64,000 nt of DNA from Aurelia coerulea (taxonomy: Eukaryota > Cnidaria > Scyphozoa > Semaeostomeae > Ulmaridae). Position numbers and translations under genes: made by a program. Below, piece by piece: positions 1 to 11,496 of this stretch (position 1 is its first letter; each line of letters begins with the position of its first letter). The notes beneath the pieces are model-generated. The model had not been told where the DNA came from. It did not search any database and saw only the letters and a program-made list of their open reading frames with translations. Location of the stretch: the NCBI GenBank assembly GCA_039566865.1, contig CM076960.1, positions 3,038,001 to 3,102,000 of the forward strand, given 5' to 3'.

Positions 1-510
1 GAAAATTTTTGAAGAAACATCCTTTTCTTTGGCTCAGAAGGCATCCTTGATTCCATATTTACCAGTGCTAAAATGGAAGCTTTGATAACACAGTTCAATT
101 ATGTATAATCTCCTTCTAACATTATTTGGCATTTCACGGAAAAATTCTCACCGAACCTATACCCAGCCATTTCTCTTCCGCGTTAAAGGAATATCAAGGA
201 CCATTTTTCGAAACAAGTGGCGGGGGCACCCCATACCCCCATCGCCTTGCCACTTATGATGTCCGTTTGCACTTCCTTGTTCTATTGTAATTTGCACTTG
301 TGTGTTTCTGAAGCCATTTTGATGTAACATTAGTGGCATCCCATTTATGCTTATAAACATCAAGGAAGATAAGAGCTTGACAGTCATTGAAGATTTCATC
401 TTGGTGCAAACCAAAAACCAGGATCTCTTCTTTAAAAGAATATAACATTACCTTGTTCTGTCATTTTTGTCATAATAAACAAATCAAGAAAATCAAAATT
501 TCTTCAGAAT

Positions 511-592
511 AACTAGGGGGGCTAAAGCCCCCCCAAAATTACGGAAAAAATAACTAGGGGGGCTGAGCCCCCCTGAGCCCCCCCAGCTCTAC
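511..592. repeat. G-run/C-run inverted repeat remnant
   Basis: Two successive copies of a short palindrome in which a run of about six G is followed by GCT, a few bases, then a run of six or seven C. This looks like the end of a transposon with G-run/C-run termini. The rest of 1-960 shows no kinase exon on the minus strand and no other gene I can support. Confidence 0.45.
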
Positions 593-970
593 ACCACTGC
601 ATATAGGTGAGTTTTTGGCCGAAAATTCTCTAAACGAGGGTCCTTTTTCGGCAAATTTTCCTTAAACATGCTTGTAACCAGGCGAGAAAAATCACAAAAA
701 TACTTCGATCTTTTGTCTGTAAAGCAAATATTAATTCATTCCAATCCATCCAGTACTCTTGATGCTATGAATTTTCGAAAGTGGGGACTTTTTTCTGGTT
801 CCCCCGGTACATTTGATTATTCAGTTGGTTACTTTAGTCATGTACGGGGTATACCTCCGTTTCAAGGGCAGATCTGTCAATATTCACCCATGCCTACAAC
901 ACTGACAAGTAGTGAGCTGTAAAGTTTAAGATTAACATTGAAGAATCAAATTTAGCAACTCATATAAATT

Positions 971-1388
971 ACAGTAAAAACCAGCACATAAGAACCTAAC
1001 ATTTTGAACTCAGCCTCTTCGGGTTCTTCTGCAATGAGGCACATCCAGTAATCAGGGTGTAGGTTCTTAACAAAGGGAAATATGTGAATCTAAATCTTAG
1101 CCAAACTTACTTAAACTCTTGGTCCTATCCATTTCAACCCAAGCTTACCCAGTTTACCCCTGCAGGCCCTGCCTATTACAGTTCTGTAAGTAATGTTTTG
1201 GGGTTCACGAAAGACGTTGATTGGCAAACAGATTGCATTTATTTCCCAATGAATGAATGAAATCCATTATTAAGAACCTAGTTATGATATCAGGCTGAAA
1301 TAGTTCTTATCCATTGAGTACAAAATACATGATTTCAGGCTGTAGGTTCTTAATAAATGAAGGTTCTTATGCACGGGTTTTTACAGTA
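971..1388. mobile_element. MITE with CAGTAAA termini, copy 1
   Basis: The left end reads CAGTAAAAACC followed by a block ending in ATAAGAACCT, and the right end is its near reverse complement (AGGTTCTTAT, then GGTTTTTACAG). Internal blocks such as TAGGTTCTTAA recur. A second copy lies at 53218-53640. There is no coding capacity, so this is a non-autonomous element in the NEK intron or downstream region. Confidence 0.7.
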
Positions 1389-1399
1389 CAGCGATTCAG

Positions 1400-2270
1400 A
1401 ACTTTACAGTTTAAATAGGACGTTTCATTTCAATTAACAAGATTAATTTTTCAGGAAAAAGCATCTACCAAAACTTTGGAAAAACGACCAGAAGAAACTT
1501 CTCGTGGTTTCCTAGGTTAAAAGACAAATGGCCAAGACGTCAAACTGAATTTACAGAAAAGAGATGATTTGAATTGATTTCTTTGTTCGCTTGTCAATAG
1601 AGAACAAACATTTCAGCGATGAAATCAAAATGTTTTGCTTGACCTTTCAGAAATTTAATGTAAGATTGAACAAAGAAACTTCCAAAATCATAGCATATTA
1701 ATGAGCATAAGCGAGAGATGTTTTATTGTGGTTTCTATGACTTTGAGTCTGTTGTTCTGCAAAGCTTGATTAGTCTCTTAAAGTTGCAGGAAATCTTAGA
1801 GAACTTTGCTAAAATTTTGAGTATTTTGAATCGTTCTATTTGAGGACCAATTTTACTGCGGCTGAAGTTTCGTAAGAATGTGATAAAAGGCTGAAACAAG
1901 TGCTACAAGAGACATTTCAAGGAATGAAATATCTTGTGAATTGGTTAGCAAATATAACGATTGAAAATACTCCAAATTTGGCATAGGTATGAATAATTTC
2001 GGGCTTAACTGTAAGTATCAGTTGTATGCACACTGGTTGAAACTCTTGACAAACTGCTGACATGCATGCAGCTTTTGGATGATTTGATTGGTTTAGACCG
2101 AGTCTGTTTCAAACTGATCACATGAAAAACAAGTCATCCAATGCTCAATCTCGTACTTGCACGAACGCTGATCACATGGGTCACGTGAATACATAGGAAA
2201 CTATCACATAAAATAATTTGAAAAAGTAAAGGCCACGATACCAGCGTCAATTGTCGGGTCCATGCTTGCG
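1400..2270. other. unassigned non-coding stretch
   Basis: AT-rich sequence, probably intronic to the NEK gene. No exon, RNA gene or clear repeat boundary was recognised. Short stretches around 1620-1690 resemble interior parts of the foldback family seen at 3188-3722. Confidence 0.3.
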
Positions 2271-2351
2271 GTGACGAATAAATGAATAAGTTTAAAGGCA
2301 GAAACACCGCAATGCGACAAAAGAACAACAGAAAATGATTAATTTATTCTA

Positions 2352-2392
2352 TGCCAATATTTCGTCCTGCCATGCAGGACTTCTTCAGGGCT
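2352..2392 (-). ncRNA. hammerhead-ribozyme-like motif, arm 1
   Basis: On the minus strand the order is CTGAAGA (matches the core CUGANGA), a perfect seven-pair stem GTCCTGC/GCAGGAC closed by an ATG loop, then GAAA. These are the two invariant core strands separated by stem II. Stems I and III would be very short here, as in Penelope-type minimal hammerheads, so cleavage competence is uncertain. Confidence 0.45.
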
Positions 2393-2537
2393 TCACCATC
2401 ATTACTACATAACATAACTGTTGTAAACCTAACCGATATAACCTCTGCATAGCCATCATATCTAACCAATCCGGTGTTATTTCTCCTTTTCAAATCGCTG
2501 TACATATTTAGATTTTTGTTATAACTGTCACATTACA

Positions 2538-2577
2538 GCCTTGAAGAAGTCCTGTATGGCAGGACGAAATAGTGGCA
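2538..2577 (+). ncRNA. hammerhead-ribozyme-like motif, arm 2
   Basis: This is the mirror copy of the motif at 2352-2392. It reads TTGAAGA, where the first core C is replaced by T, then stem II with one G-U pair, then GAAA. The changed core base suggests this copy has decayed more. Confidence 0.35.
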
Positions 2578-2689
2578 TACAGATAAATTAATCATATTTG
2601 CTGTTGTTTTTGTCGCATTGCGGTGTTTCTGCCTTTAAACTTATTAAAATATCACATGTTTGCGAAATATCCCCTTCGAAGCATGCTAC

Positions 2690-3146
2690 TTACATGGACA
2701 CATTGCCTTTAAATGATTAAGAACCTATCTGGAGAAACTGCATATATCAGGCCAGCACCAGAATAAAAACAATGATCACATGGTTCTACCTGTAAGGTAT
2801 TTCTAGGGTAACCTCTGTTATTTAAAGGTAATGTGTCCATGTAAGTACAGCTGTGTATACACTCTTGTCAAAATTTGCTGACGCGATGCTGATGACGAGC
2901 CTCGAAGAGCGCACTGTGATTGGTAGAATTTAATTGATCACATGCAAAACCAGAACTTAAATTTCACAACGAGGCTGCCTGCTGTGAGACTTCGGGTTCA
3001 GCCCTGGAATCGCAACCGCAAGTAAATCATCAGTCTGCTTATATTAGACCTGGCAATCTTTTTAAAATTACGATAAAGTGATCACATGAAATATGACGTG
3101 AAAATAGCAAAGTCGCTGTACTTACATGGACACATTGCCTTTATTT
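2690..3146. mobile_element. MITE with TTACATGGACACATTGCC termini
   Basis: The block TTACATGGACACATTGCC occurs at about 2690 and again at about 3123, with an inverted copy at about 2827-2847. Either a small element has inserted into a relative or this is one element with an internal repeat. There is no coding capacity. Confidence 0.55.
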
Positions 3147-3187
3147 AACAGTGAAGATTTAAAAACCAAACCATAATGGCTATAATA

Positions 3188-3722
3188 ATGGGCAGCATAG
3201 GTTCCAAATCTTTAACTCAGCGTAAAAAGGCAGGTGTAAAATTCAATGATCTATTTCTTCTGATTGAATGGCTTGAAAGAAACTTTATATACTTATCTAT
3301 AACTCTACCGTTGGACTTTCCAGAAATTTGGAATAATTTTCAAAATTATAGCGTATTTTACATTTCAGCTCATTTTAGGATGTGACGTCATCAAATTTCT
3401 AAATCATAAACCAGATGAGTGACAGACTTTTGCTTGATACCATATTGTAGGCATCCATAAACTATAGTTCTCTTCGAAATTACTTCATGTCGCGTCAAAC
3501 GGTTTAGAAATTACGATGGTTTTAAGTTTTTTTGAAAATTTTTCTTGAATTCTTGAAAAGGAAAAAAACACTCTAATTCTGAAACTATTAAAGATTTCAG
3601 AAAAGTCCAACGGTAGAATTATAGAGAAATACCTAAAGTTTCTTTGAAGTCATTCAGTTCAAAGAAACAGGTCACTCAATTTTACACCGGCCTTTTTAAA
3701 GATTTGGAACCTATGCTATAAT
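3188..3722. mobile_element. long foldback element, copy 1
   Basis: The arms of roughly 130-200 bp are reverse complements: GGTTCCAAATCTTT and CTACCGTTGGACTTT in the left arm reappear inverted in the right arm. Other copies lie at 30603-31095 and 51640-52760, with more diverged relatives near 45000-45450. It ends about 40 bp from the 3763 splice site of the NEK gene. Confidence 0.75.
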
Positions 3723-3762
3723 GGGCCTATTTCAAATGATTTCACTTCGGAATGCTACATAC

Positions 3763-6700
3763 CTAGCTTTGCAACTCCATTTTTCATGAGAAAAACATTT
3801 TGTGTCTTTAGATCTCTGTGAAGTACTTTCATTGAGTGAATATACTGAACAGCCATCGTAATCTGAATGAACCACTTGAAGAAACACAAGAAATGATGAA
3901 CACATTAAAGGGGCTGGGTCACGTAAAGTAAACAAACTCCTTTCGAAACGATGACCTTGCAGTTTTTTTGACAGGCCATATCAGATAGATTTTCTACTAT
4001 TTTTCTCAAAATGAAAGTGCTATTTTGAAGATGAACTCTTGAACTTTAGAGAGAAATAAACGAAACAACCATATCTTGTAAGATTGCAAAGATATTGATG
4101 GATTTTTAGAAGTAACTTTATTGTGGATTCACCCCATCCACCAAAATCTGTGCAGAACACAATGGGCGCGTGCCGGCGCGTGCGGGCAACAATATAGATT
4201 ATAAAGATAACAGATTTGTTTACGGTTACGTGACCCAGCCCCTTTAAAGGGGCTCCGATCGTCAAAATGTAAACAAAACAAGGATTTTGCAGTTTTTGGA
4301 AAGGTGATATCACACAGGATTTTCGTATATTTTTCAAAATGAAGGTTGATGTTTGGGCATTAACCATTGTACTTCACTAAGGAAAAAACCAAACATTCAT
4401 ATCTTCTACGATTGCTCGGATATAAGTGGATTTTTAACGGTCGCTTTTTGGTGGCTTGGGTTAAGCCACCAAACAAACTGCAGAGAACAATGGATGAACA
4501 ATGGATAATCCCCGACACGTGCGAGTTTACGGATTTGTTTACTGTTTGACGACGGAGCCTTAAGAATCTTTGTTTTGCGTGTGGTACGTCGTAGGCATAT
4601 TCTTTTAAAAAAACGACAATGTACTCAGAAAGATATAGATAACGACGTTTCGAGCTTGCTCTTCATTAAGACTATCTTCACAGGATAGCAGCACAATTTG
4701 AAAATGGCATAAAGATGTTACGGGTAGGCACATGCAAATGGCAGACGGCATCGTGTGAACACTGGAAAACGCTGAAACGGAACATTTTTTTAAGCTTTAA
4801 GAATTCAAAGTAATTATTTTGAGTGGGCTCAGGAAGTATTTCTTGCTACTAATAAAGCTAATTCAATCCCACCATGCACGCCGCATCCAGGCATGGGACC
4901 CCTAGTTTAACGTCCCTTCCGAAGGATGGCGAGGTGAGTTGCGAGGTCAGGCCTACAGGTCATCCATTCGGAGTTTGACCTTACTCGACCGAGCTTAACT
5001 TCAGTCACCTGACGGAAACCGTATAAGCTAGTTATATTTTGTGGTGCACAATTTTAGCCTCGCTATTGGGGGATTGCAATGACTTTGTTACTCAGATTTC
5101 ACCAAAAGTTTTTGTGCCTGCGAGCGCAAAATTGCCACAAAGATGTGCCTGCAAAATTTTTCTAACGTTTATCATCTTGGATTTAAATTCTTTCTGTGCA
5201 TCACATGAAGCAAACTTTGATAAAGCAAGGGACAGTTTGGTTCTAAAAGTTGGATGGTGCCTTATGCAATAAACGTTTATCTTAGACAAAGAATATATAT
5301 GAAACTTTGGCTTTGTTTAGGAATACTTCCATTTCAACGATTGACATCGTATACAGTTGTTTCTTTGCTTTAAAACAATGAAACTCATCTGGTACACAAT
5401 GAAGGTTTCCTTTAAATCACAAATTTTCCATTAATCATGGTTTGGTTACAGAGTTGAATTTGAATCAGATCCCTTTGTGACCTTTTCATTTGCTCTAAAA
5501 CTTTGAATGCAGTAAAGTCCTTCACTTTATCAAAGTGACATGCGAAATGCCAATTAGTTTTATTCCCTTTCCCAGATTCCTTCCAATATTGCTTCATACT
5601 GTTATAAATGACACTATCCGCATGTTCAATATTTGGACCGTTACCTGCAATATGCTTCTCTAGACGTCTCAAAAACTCTCGGAAAATATCGTTGCTAGTG
5701 ACGGGTCTAACTGATAGCTCATTTAACTATGGACAAATCTAACTGGACGTGAGATGTTTAAAGATTAGCTCAATGTCCAAATCAATTATGATTTCATTAT
5801 TCTTAACCTTTCAAATCATTTTAATGCAATATCTCGTTACCCAATTCCTACCATTTGATCATTACAAAATTTAGAAAACATCATTCTTTTTTAAATAAAT
5901 GTGCCTGCAGATATTCACTGGATTTAAAAATGTGCCTGCGAGCGGTGCTAGCACGCTCGCGTACTTTAGCGATGCCTGTTGTTACTCTTCATATTTCCTA
6001 ATCATTTTCAAATTGCCTTACAATATCATGATAAAAATATCTTGCAAAATCATTTACCTTCAGAATTTGATCTTCTTGCAAGCTGGTTGATGCCTAAAAA
6101 TTTATAAAAAACCAAATTATCATGGCATCAAGATGGGTAATCTGAAATTATCTTGCAAAAATTCATGTTGAATTTTTATCGTGAAAAAATCAAACAAAGA
6201 CTTGAATTATGAAAGTCTGAGTTGAAAATTGGTTGCCGAATCCAAATCCATGGTCAAAAGTTGTATGAAGAAATTTTCAAAGATTTGACAAATGTGACTT
6301 ATAATTGAAAAGGTGCAAAAGAAATAACTGAAATTATCAAGAAACTTTTTCTTAATCACCTGTTTTGCTTCCAGAATTTTGTCATAAATTGTGCCTCCAT
6401 CGCAATAATCCTGAAATTATGAGACAATTTTCAACTCCAAGACAAGCCAAAACAACAGAAAAAGTTGCTATAATTAGATATAGGCTTTGTTACAGTTGAA
6501 AGAATGTGAAAAGTTTAAAAAAGACTGGCTTAATTTTTTTCAAGAAGTAATGCCCTGGACAGCATGCCACAAATATGCTGACAAGAAAGAGCAAATTATC
6601 AAAAGTCCAGACTGCATTTCTTGCCATGCGCAGGGAAGATCTTCCCCACGCCCATGCCATTTGGCCATAACAATATAGAATCTACCGTAGATTACTTATT

Positions 6701-9700
6701 TATTGTTCTCACCCATGCACATCTCTGCACAAAAAACAGCAAGTGCAGTCTGACCAAAAGTCTTGCTTATTTTCTTTCATGTCATTCAAAGCCTAAAAAC
6801 AGTTCTAAACTTAGTAATTAAATATTTGAGGCAAGAACATCCTCTCAATCAAATATGCAGCTGTGAGCTGGACTCAAAAATATAATGCAAGGATAGAAAT
6901 GATCAGGGATATTAAGCAAAGAGGGATTTTTAATCACCACAGCTCACTGGGATTATTCTGCTGAGGTCAAAACTCTGGGAGAAGCAGGTGTAAATGGACA
7001 CACAAATGCTTGACATATTAATAGTAAAAGACAAGCAAGATTAGTAATTGAGATACATATTCTTGCAGTGAAAGTCTTTCTAACATGTGAAGAACATGTC
7101 TAAAGGATTTCACTAAACACACAATCATTTGTGCTGCAAAGCAGCTTGGTCAAATGCAGCAGCCTGTGTTGTTTTTCTGTTTCTCTCAGAACAAACCCGA
7201 GGTTGAATCAGATTTGAACTGTCTCTGTCTGTTTGTTTGCAATAATTCTTGCAGACAATTGCAGCTGTCAAATGATCTCATAGGAATTATCACATGCAGT
7301 ATGAAAAGCATATATCATGATATCTTATTGCTGCATAGCAAAACAGCATTCTTTGCATGTTTGACTGACTTAATCAAACTGCAATATACAATACAAACCA
7401 ACTTGTTATGCAATGCAACTACTGTATTAACTATTTTTCTGAGATTCATGATTTTGGGACATGAAGGCATTGCCCTGACGGCTATTGACTGACCACAATC
7501 GTAAACATTTCGAGAACAATTTCAGGAGTAAACCAAAAACACAGCACTCCCTGACTATTCTTTAGTTTTAGGAAGATAAATGCAATGCTTACCTGTAAGA
7601 TACATAAATATTCATCATCAGGGTCAAAGAAAGACTCTTGAAAAAGAACAATATGTGGATGCTTTAATTGACCAAGGATCCTAAATGTGAATAAAAAATA
7701 TCTTTAATCATTACACATGAAACGCTCTCATCAATGTACTTCACGCCAGCAAGTAGACACACACAAGGAACAAAAGTTGCATGTCCTACAGATTTATTGA
7801 AAGAATGGACAATAGTGCACTATCATGGATAAGAGTGGCCAATAACTCTGCACAAATAATTTACTGAATCCAGCTAGCTAGTTGCTTAAGGTTACTGTAC
7901 CCCTTCAGGATGATAAAAAATTTAATCAAATCAATTTTTTGGATTTTTAAATCATTGGATAGCATACACAGATACCTACAATTCCTTATAATTTCAAGGA
8001 ATTTTACTTTATTTTTCAGCGAATTATAAGCAATTCAAAATAAGGTCTTTTCAGGTAGGAAAATGCTGTTTAGATGACAAGGAACAAAGGAATATGTTGA
8101 CAACTATCATGTCTACCTGGCTTCTTTCAGCACATGCTCTTTTGTTTTTGACTTCTTTGTTGAATCAAGTTGTATCTTCTTCAATGCATACAATCTACAA
8201 GAAATAGAAAGTTGTTCGCTATTCAGTTATATACCCAGGCAGATCTTTTGGATTTGATCCAAGGGCTCTTGATTCAATGGTCCGGTAATTATGCTTGTCG
8301 GTGATTATTTCTAGCGATGATGTTCTGTGAATGGCACTAAAAGCGAATATCCAGATACAATGGTTTCAAATATGATGTCAATCCTTCTTTGTTCAGTGCT
8401 CATGGACCCATAAAAGCTATTTATACCTACATTTGTTCTATTGCAACGTCAGAAAACTTCCAAATTTAGCCTACTGTGGACCCAGCCACTGCGACGGATT
8501 CTGCAGTGGCTGGGCCAAGTGCAGACTAAATTTAGCAATTTTCTGACGTTTCAATAGAGATGAGTGTAGCTATAAATATTTGTCTGGGTCCACTGAAATG
8601 GATAACGCTGTGATTGCATCATATGAAGTTTCGCATATAGAGAATGCGGAACAGGGTCATGAATACGACTACTGACTGTGGTAGGAACTGCGGAATATGG
8701 AGGAGAGAGATAGAGCTGATGTGTCACATTTAAATCAAGTGTTCACCTTTTTAACGGCATCCAAGGAGCTGACCTTCTATCCATCTATGTATGATCTATG
8801 TATGTTTATATGAGTTGATCGTGTTCGTGTATGAATGATAACATAAGTGTCATTTTAAGACTTTAATCAAGCTAGTAAAAAGTCATGCTGTACACTTTGA
8901 TTTGACGTAGTATTTCAAAATGATATATTATTCCTCAAGCATCGCAAGAAATTATTTGATGATTTTGGAGACTTGAAATATTCATAATCATGACCAAAAA
9001 ATATCACACAACCTCAAACTCTAATCAATAAAGCAATCTAGTTTTGAATCATAACTTTGCAACATTTAGTGTGTGTAAACCTGGAGGGCGTGGTCGAAGG
9101 AAATTTCCCTGAAAAAGCGTTTTAAGCCAATCTGAAGGTCGTGGTCACAAAAAATTTTCCGGGGGGGTACCCCCGGACCCCCCTGCCATTTTTGTCTCGC
9201 TTCGCTCGCCTTCGGATTGGACCCGGTTAAGATTTTCTCTGGCCAGGCAGTAAATGTTTATCAATTTGTCAATGAAACTCTGTCTCTTTGACATCAAAAA
9301 GAGATTTCATTAGTGTCTCCTGAGTGAGGTAAAATGCGTCAAGTTGATTGTTGAAAAACTAGAATTAGACATTCAATACTGTATAAAAGAAGGGTTGTTG
9401 TAGGAAGATTTCTACAAAAGTTATTCCTGTTAGTGTTTGTTGCTGTTGTACCCAATTTAACCCCAAGCTTTACCCATTTTACTGGATCCAGTAGACCCTA
9501 CCCTGGCTTATGGGCCAAGTTTCTTCCAACTAATGTGCCAAGAGTTTGTTCACATATATCTATAAAAAAAATTCAAAATTTTTGGGGATTGGTTACGTTG
9601 AATCAGGTTAGAGCAGGAGCTCAAAAGGAGCGAGTCTTTTGTTGTGTAGTAGCATAGCGCATGTTTGTACTTCACTGACTGAGTATGTAAACTAAAGTCC

Positions 9701-9795
9701 GTTGTTAGTTACCTTGCAGTTTCTCTTGACTTGACCAGATACACAACTGCACATCCACCTTGTCCTAAGCGTTTTACTGTCTCGTATCTTTCCAT
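3763..9795 (-). CDS. NIMA-related (NEK-family) serine/threonine kinase, N-terminal part
   Basis: A partial gene. The coding exons in order are 9713-9795, 8117-8194, 7593-7680, 6360-6410, 6058-6093 and 3763-3874. All have GT-AG borders and the frame is continuous for 149 codons plus one base. The ATG at 9793-9795 is the first after in-frame stops. The kinase domain starts almost at residue 1: glycine loop GQGGCAVV (11-18), ATP lysine in YALKK (K33), helix-C glutamate (about E52), hinge DYCDGG (84-89) and catalytic loop HRDLKTQN (131-138; D133). The HRDLK(T/S)QN loop, the Y/CDGG hinge and the WFIQI segment before the loop are typical of NEK kinases, which act in cilia, centrosome and mitotic control. 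The DFG motif, the activation segment and the C-terminal tail would lie left of the window. I cannot assign a NEK number. Confidence 0.88.
3904..4249. mobile_element. MITE with AAAGGGGCTGGGTCACGT termini
   Basis: The left terminus TTAAAGGGGCTGGGTCACGT has its exact inverse at about 4228-4247. It is non-coding, lies in a NEK intron, and abuts a related element on its right. Confidence 0.8.
4243..4562. mobile_element. second MITE abutting the first
   Basis: It begins AAAGGGGCTCCGATCGTCAA and ends with TTTGACGACGGAGCC followed by TTAA. It shares its outer bases and the overall plan (GTAAACAAA blocks, a pyrimidine-rich middle) with its left neighbour, so the two are diverged members of one family lying head to tail. 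Confidence 0.7.
4636..4682 (-). ncRNA. decayed hammerhead-like motif
   Basis: On the minus strand an AATGAAG segment is followed by a four-pair stem (GAGC/GCTC with an AA loop) and then CGAAACGTCG. The GAAAC-GTC segment is the usual 3' core and cleavage triplet. The 5' core differs from CUGANGA at two positions, so activity is unlikely. It is probably a Penelope-like element remnant. Confidence 0.3.
4700..6050. other. NEK intron, no further gene seen
   Basis: This is part of the intron between the exons at 6058-6093 and 3763-3874. An 86-codon minus-strand open frame at 5412-5672 has no recognisable domain and no splice partners, and I do not call it a gene. Confidence 0.4.
8401..8598. repeat. 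long hairpin palindrome
   Basis: The two arms of about 90 bp are near reverse complements, meeting at GCCACTGC...GCAGTGGC around 8496. The outer blocks TGGACCC and GGGTCCA also pair. It is a foldback or MITE in a NEK intron, close to the second coding exon. Confidence 0.75.
9170..9190. repeat. G-run/C-run short palindrome
   Basis: A short palindrome of a G run, TACC and a C run, in a stretch (9090-9240) that resembles a transposon end. The rest of 8600-9712 is intron without a recognised gene. Confidence 0.35.
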
Positions 9796-10194
9796 AGCTT
9801 CAACGTTTACTTGTAGTTGACACTTGATCCCTCATCTTCAGTTAGAAACTGCAAACCAAAACGCCACTTGCTTCTCTAATGAGATGAGCTAGAGTGTTTC
9901 TGAATTCTGATCTTCAACGTCAACAGTGCATTGTTACTTTCGAGGGCCCATCATGGTTTAGCCTCAATTTGAACACGGAACAAAGATGTTAATGACGTAA
10001 TTTAATTTGCTTACTTCTGTTGCCATGGCATAAACACGTGGCATGCCGCTACCTTCCAATCACGCTTGAAAACAACAATATTGCAAGACAGCACAAGAGG
10101 GAAATGGAAAAATGTTTCTTTTTACCGTTTACGCATTGAGCTCATATGAATGAAGACCTCACTTTTGCATGCAAACAAATGATTCGTGGTACAA

Positions 10195-10525
10195 AATTTA
10201 AAAATACTCCTAAATAACGGACTCATCATATTAAACCCATAAATGCAACAAAAACACCGAAATCAGTAGAAAGAAGACTATTAACTCCTGTAAAAGAAAC
10301 AATAACCAAAATAAGCCTGTAACAAGAGAAAAAGTGTTAAATCCTGTAATTCGGTTTGGGTTTATTCGGTCTAGTCTTACAGGATTGAACAGTTTTTCTC
10401 TTGTTACAGGCTTATTTTGGTTATTGTTTCTTTTACAGGAGTTATGTAATAGTCTTCTTTCTACCGATTTCGGTGTTTTTGGTGCATTTATTGGTTTAAT
10501 ACGATGAGTCAGTTATTTAAGGCTA
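10195..10525. mobile_element. foldback element upstream of the NEK start
   Basis: The arms of about 140 bp are inverted copies; for example AGTAGAAAGAAGACTATTA and CCTGTAAAAGAAACAATAAC in the left arm reappear inverted in the right arm, around a centre near 10360. It lies 400 bp upstream of the NEK ATG, between that gene and FAM199X. Confidence 0.8.
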
Positions 10526-11010
10526 TTTCAAACTTTTGCATGTCAAAATTTTCTATTTCTTCCGGGGACGAGTCAAAAAAAGAAGTATTTACTGTTTGAA
10601 AAATTGTGCAATGAAAGCTATGCAGCACATTTGTAACATTTCAATTTCATCATCTTACTGAGGCTTCGAGATAAGTTTCGAGATTCGTTCACAATTTCAG
10701 GCTTTCAGGTATATTATGCTGTAGTCTTCTGAAACGAGGATTAAGCCAAAAGTCCTATTTCTATGGTCAGCGCCCGTTTTCCTGCCATTTCATACATTAC
10801 ATTTACTGCTTACACACAACTTTTCGCTCTCTGCACAACATCTCAACCTCGACCTCTGCACAAGATGTCGATTTGGACGTCGACTTCGTCAAAAGGGAAC
10901 CTTCTGCAATGATTTAGTCTGCGCGTGCAGAAATCAGTGAGTCTGCACGCAGGCTACAATGATTCTGCATCTCTTCGACGTTTAGTTTCATAAATTCTAC
11001 TACACACAAT

Positions 11011-11247
11011 CAAGGGCGCCCACCTTGTAGGAAGTGTGTTTATTCTCAGTACTGTGCCCGTGACCCAGTACACAGAGTAATTAGTGTCCTGTGACCCAGC
11101 CCTGTTAATCTGTGTATAATTTGAAACCACGAAGTTATTCACAAGTCATCTTTACTGGGATATTCTGTGTACTGGGTCACAGGACACCAATTACTCTACA
11201 GTACTGTGAATAAACACAGTTTTTACAAGGTAGGCGCCCTTGATACA
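11011..11247. mobile_element. MITE with GGGCGCC(C)ACCTTGTA termini
   Basis: The left end AAGGGCGCCCACCTTGTA and the right end TACAAGGTAGGCGCCCTT form terminal inverted repeats. Inside, GTGTACTGGGTCACAGGACA-type blocks are also inverted. It lies 250 bp beyond the FAM199X stop codon, in the likely 3' flank. Confidence 0.8.
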
Positions 11248-11496
11248 ATTCAACAAAACCTAACAAAACGTGCAGGATCTAGGAAATGTCCGAAGCTTCA
11301 TGAATTCTTCGTTACAATATAAAATACAGAAAATCTACCAGTACAAACTTTTCATCCCTGTAGTTTCTCCTCTGAAGAAGCAAAGACGAAGAATAACGCA
11401 ATGGTTTCTTGAAAACGATATTCTTTGATATGCCAAATTTCAAAATGTAGATATCTATTAAAACAAGAAGATCCCCTATTTCGTCCAAATATGGCA

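Larger units (their letters stand above)
2277..2645. mobile_element. inverted-repeat element carrying two hammerhead-like motifs
   Basis: The outer arms are inverted copies: AAGTTTAAAGGCAGAAACAC at the left and its complement at the right, each continuing through a GCAATGCGACAAAA block. Inside each arm lies a stem with the layout of a hammerhead ribozyme (see the two ncRNA entries). Hammerhead motifs in terminal repeats are known from Penelope-like retroelements and retrozymes, and that is the likely origin. No reverse transcriptase is visible. Confidence 0.65.

Noticed and set aside
1..3762. Search for the DFG/activation-segment exon of the NEK kinase
   Set aside because: No minus-strand segment gives DFG followed by an activation loop with GTPYY-like sequence. 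A DFGSF-like triplet near 1690 lies in repeat-like DNA without splice sites.
5412..5672. 86-codon minus-strand frame in the NEK intron
   Set aside because: No family resemblance and no usable splice partners. It was tested as a kinase exon and does not fit any subdomain.
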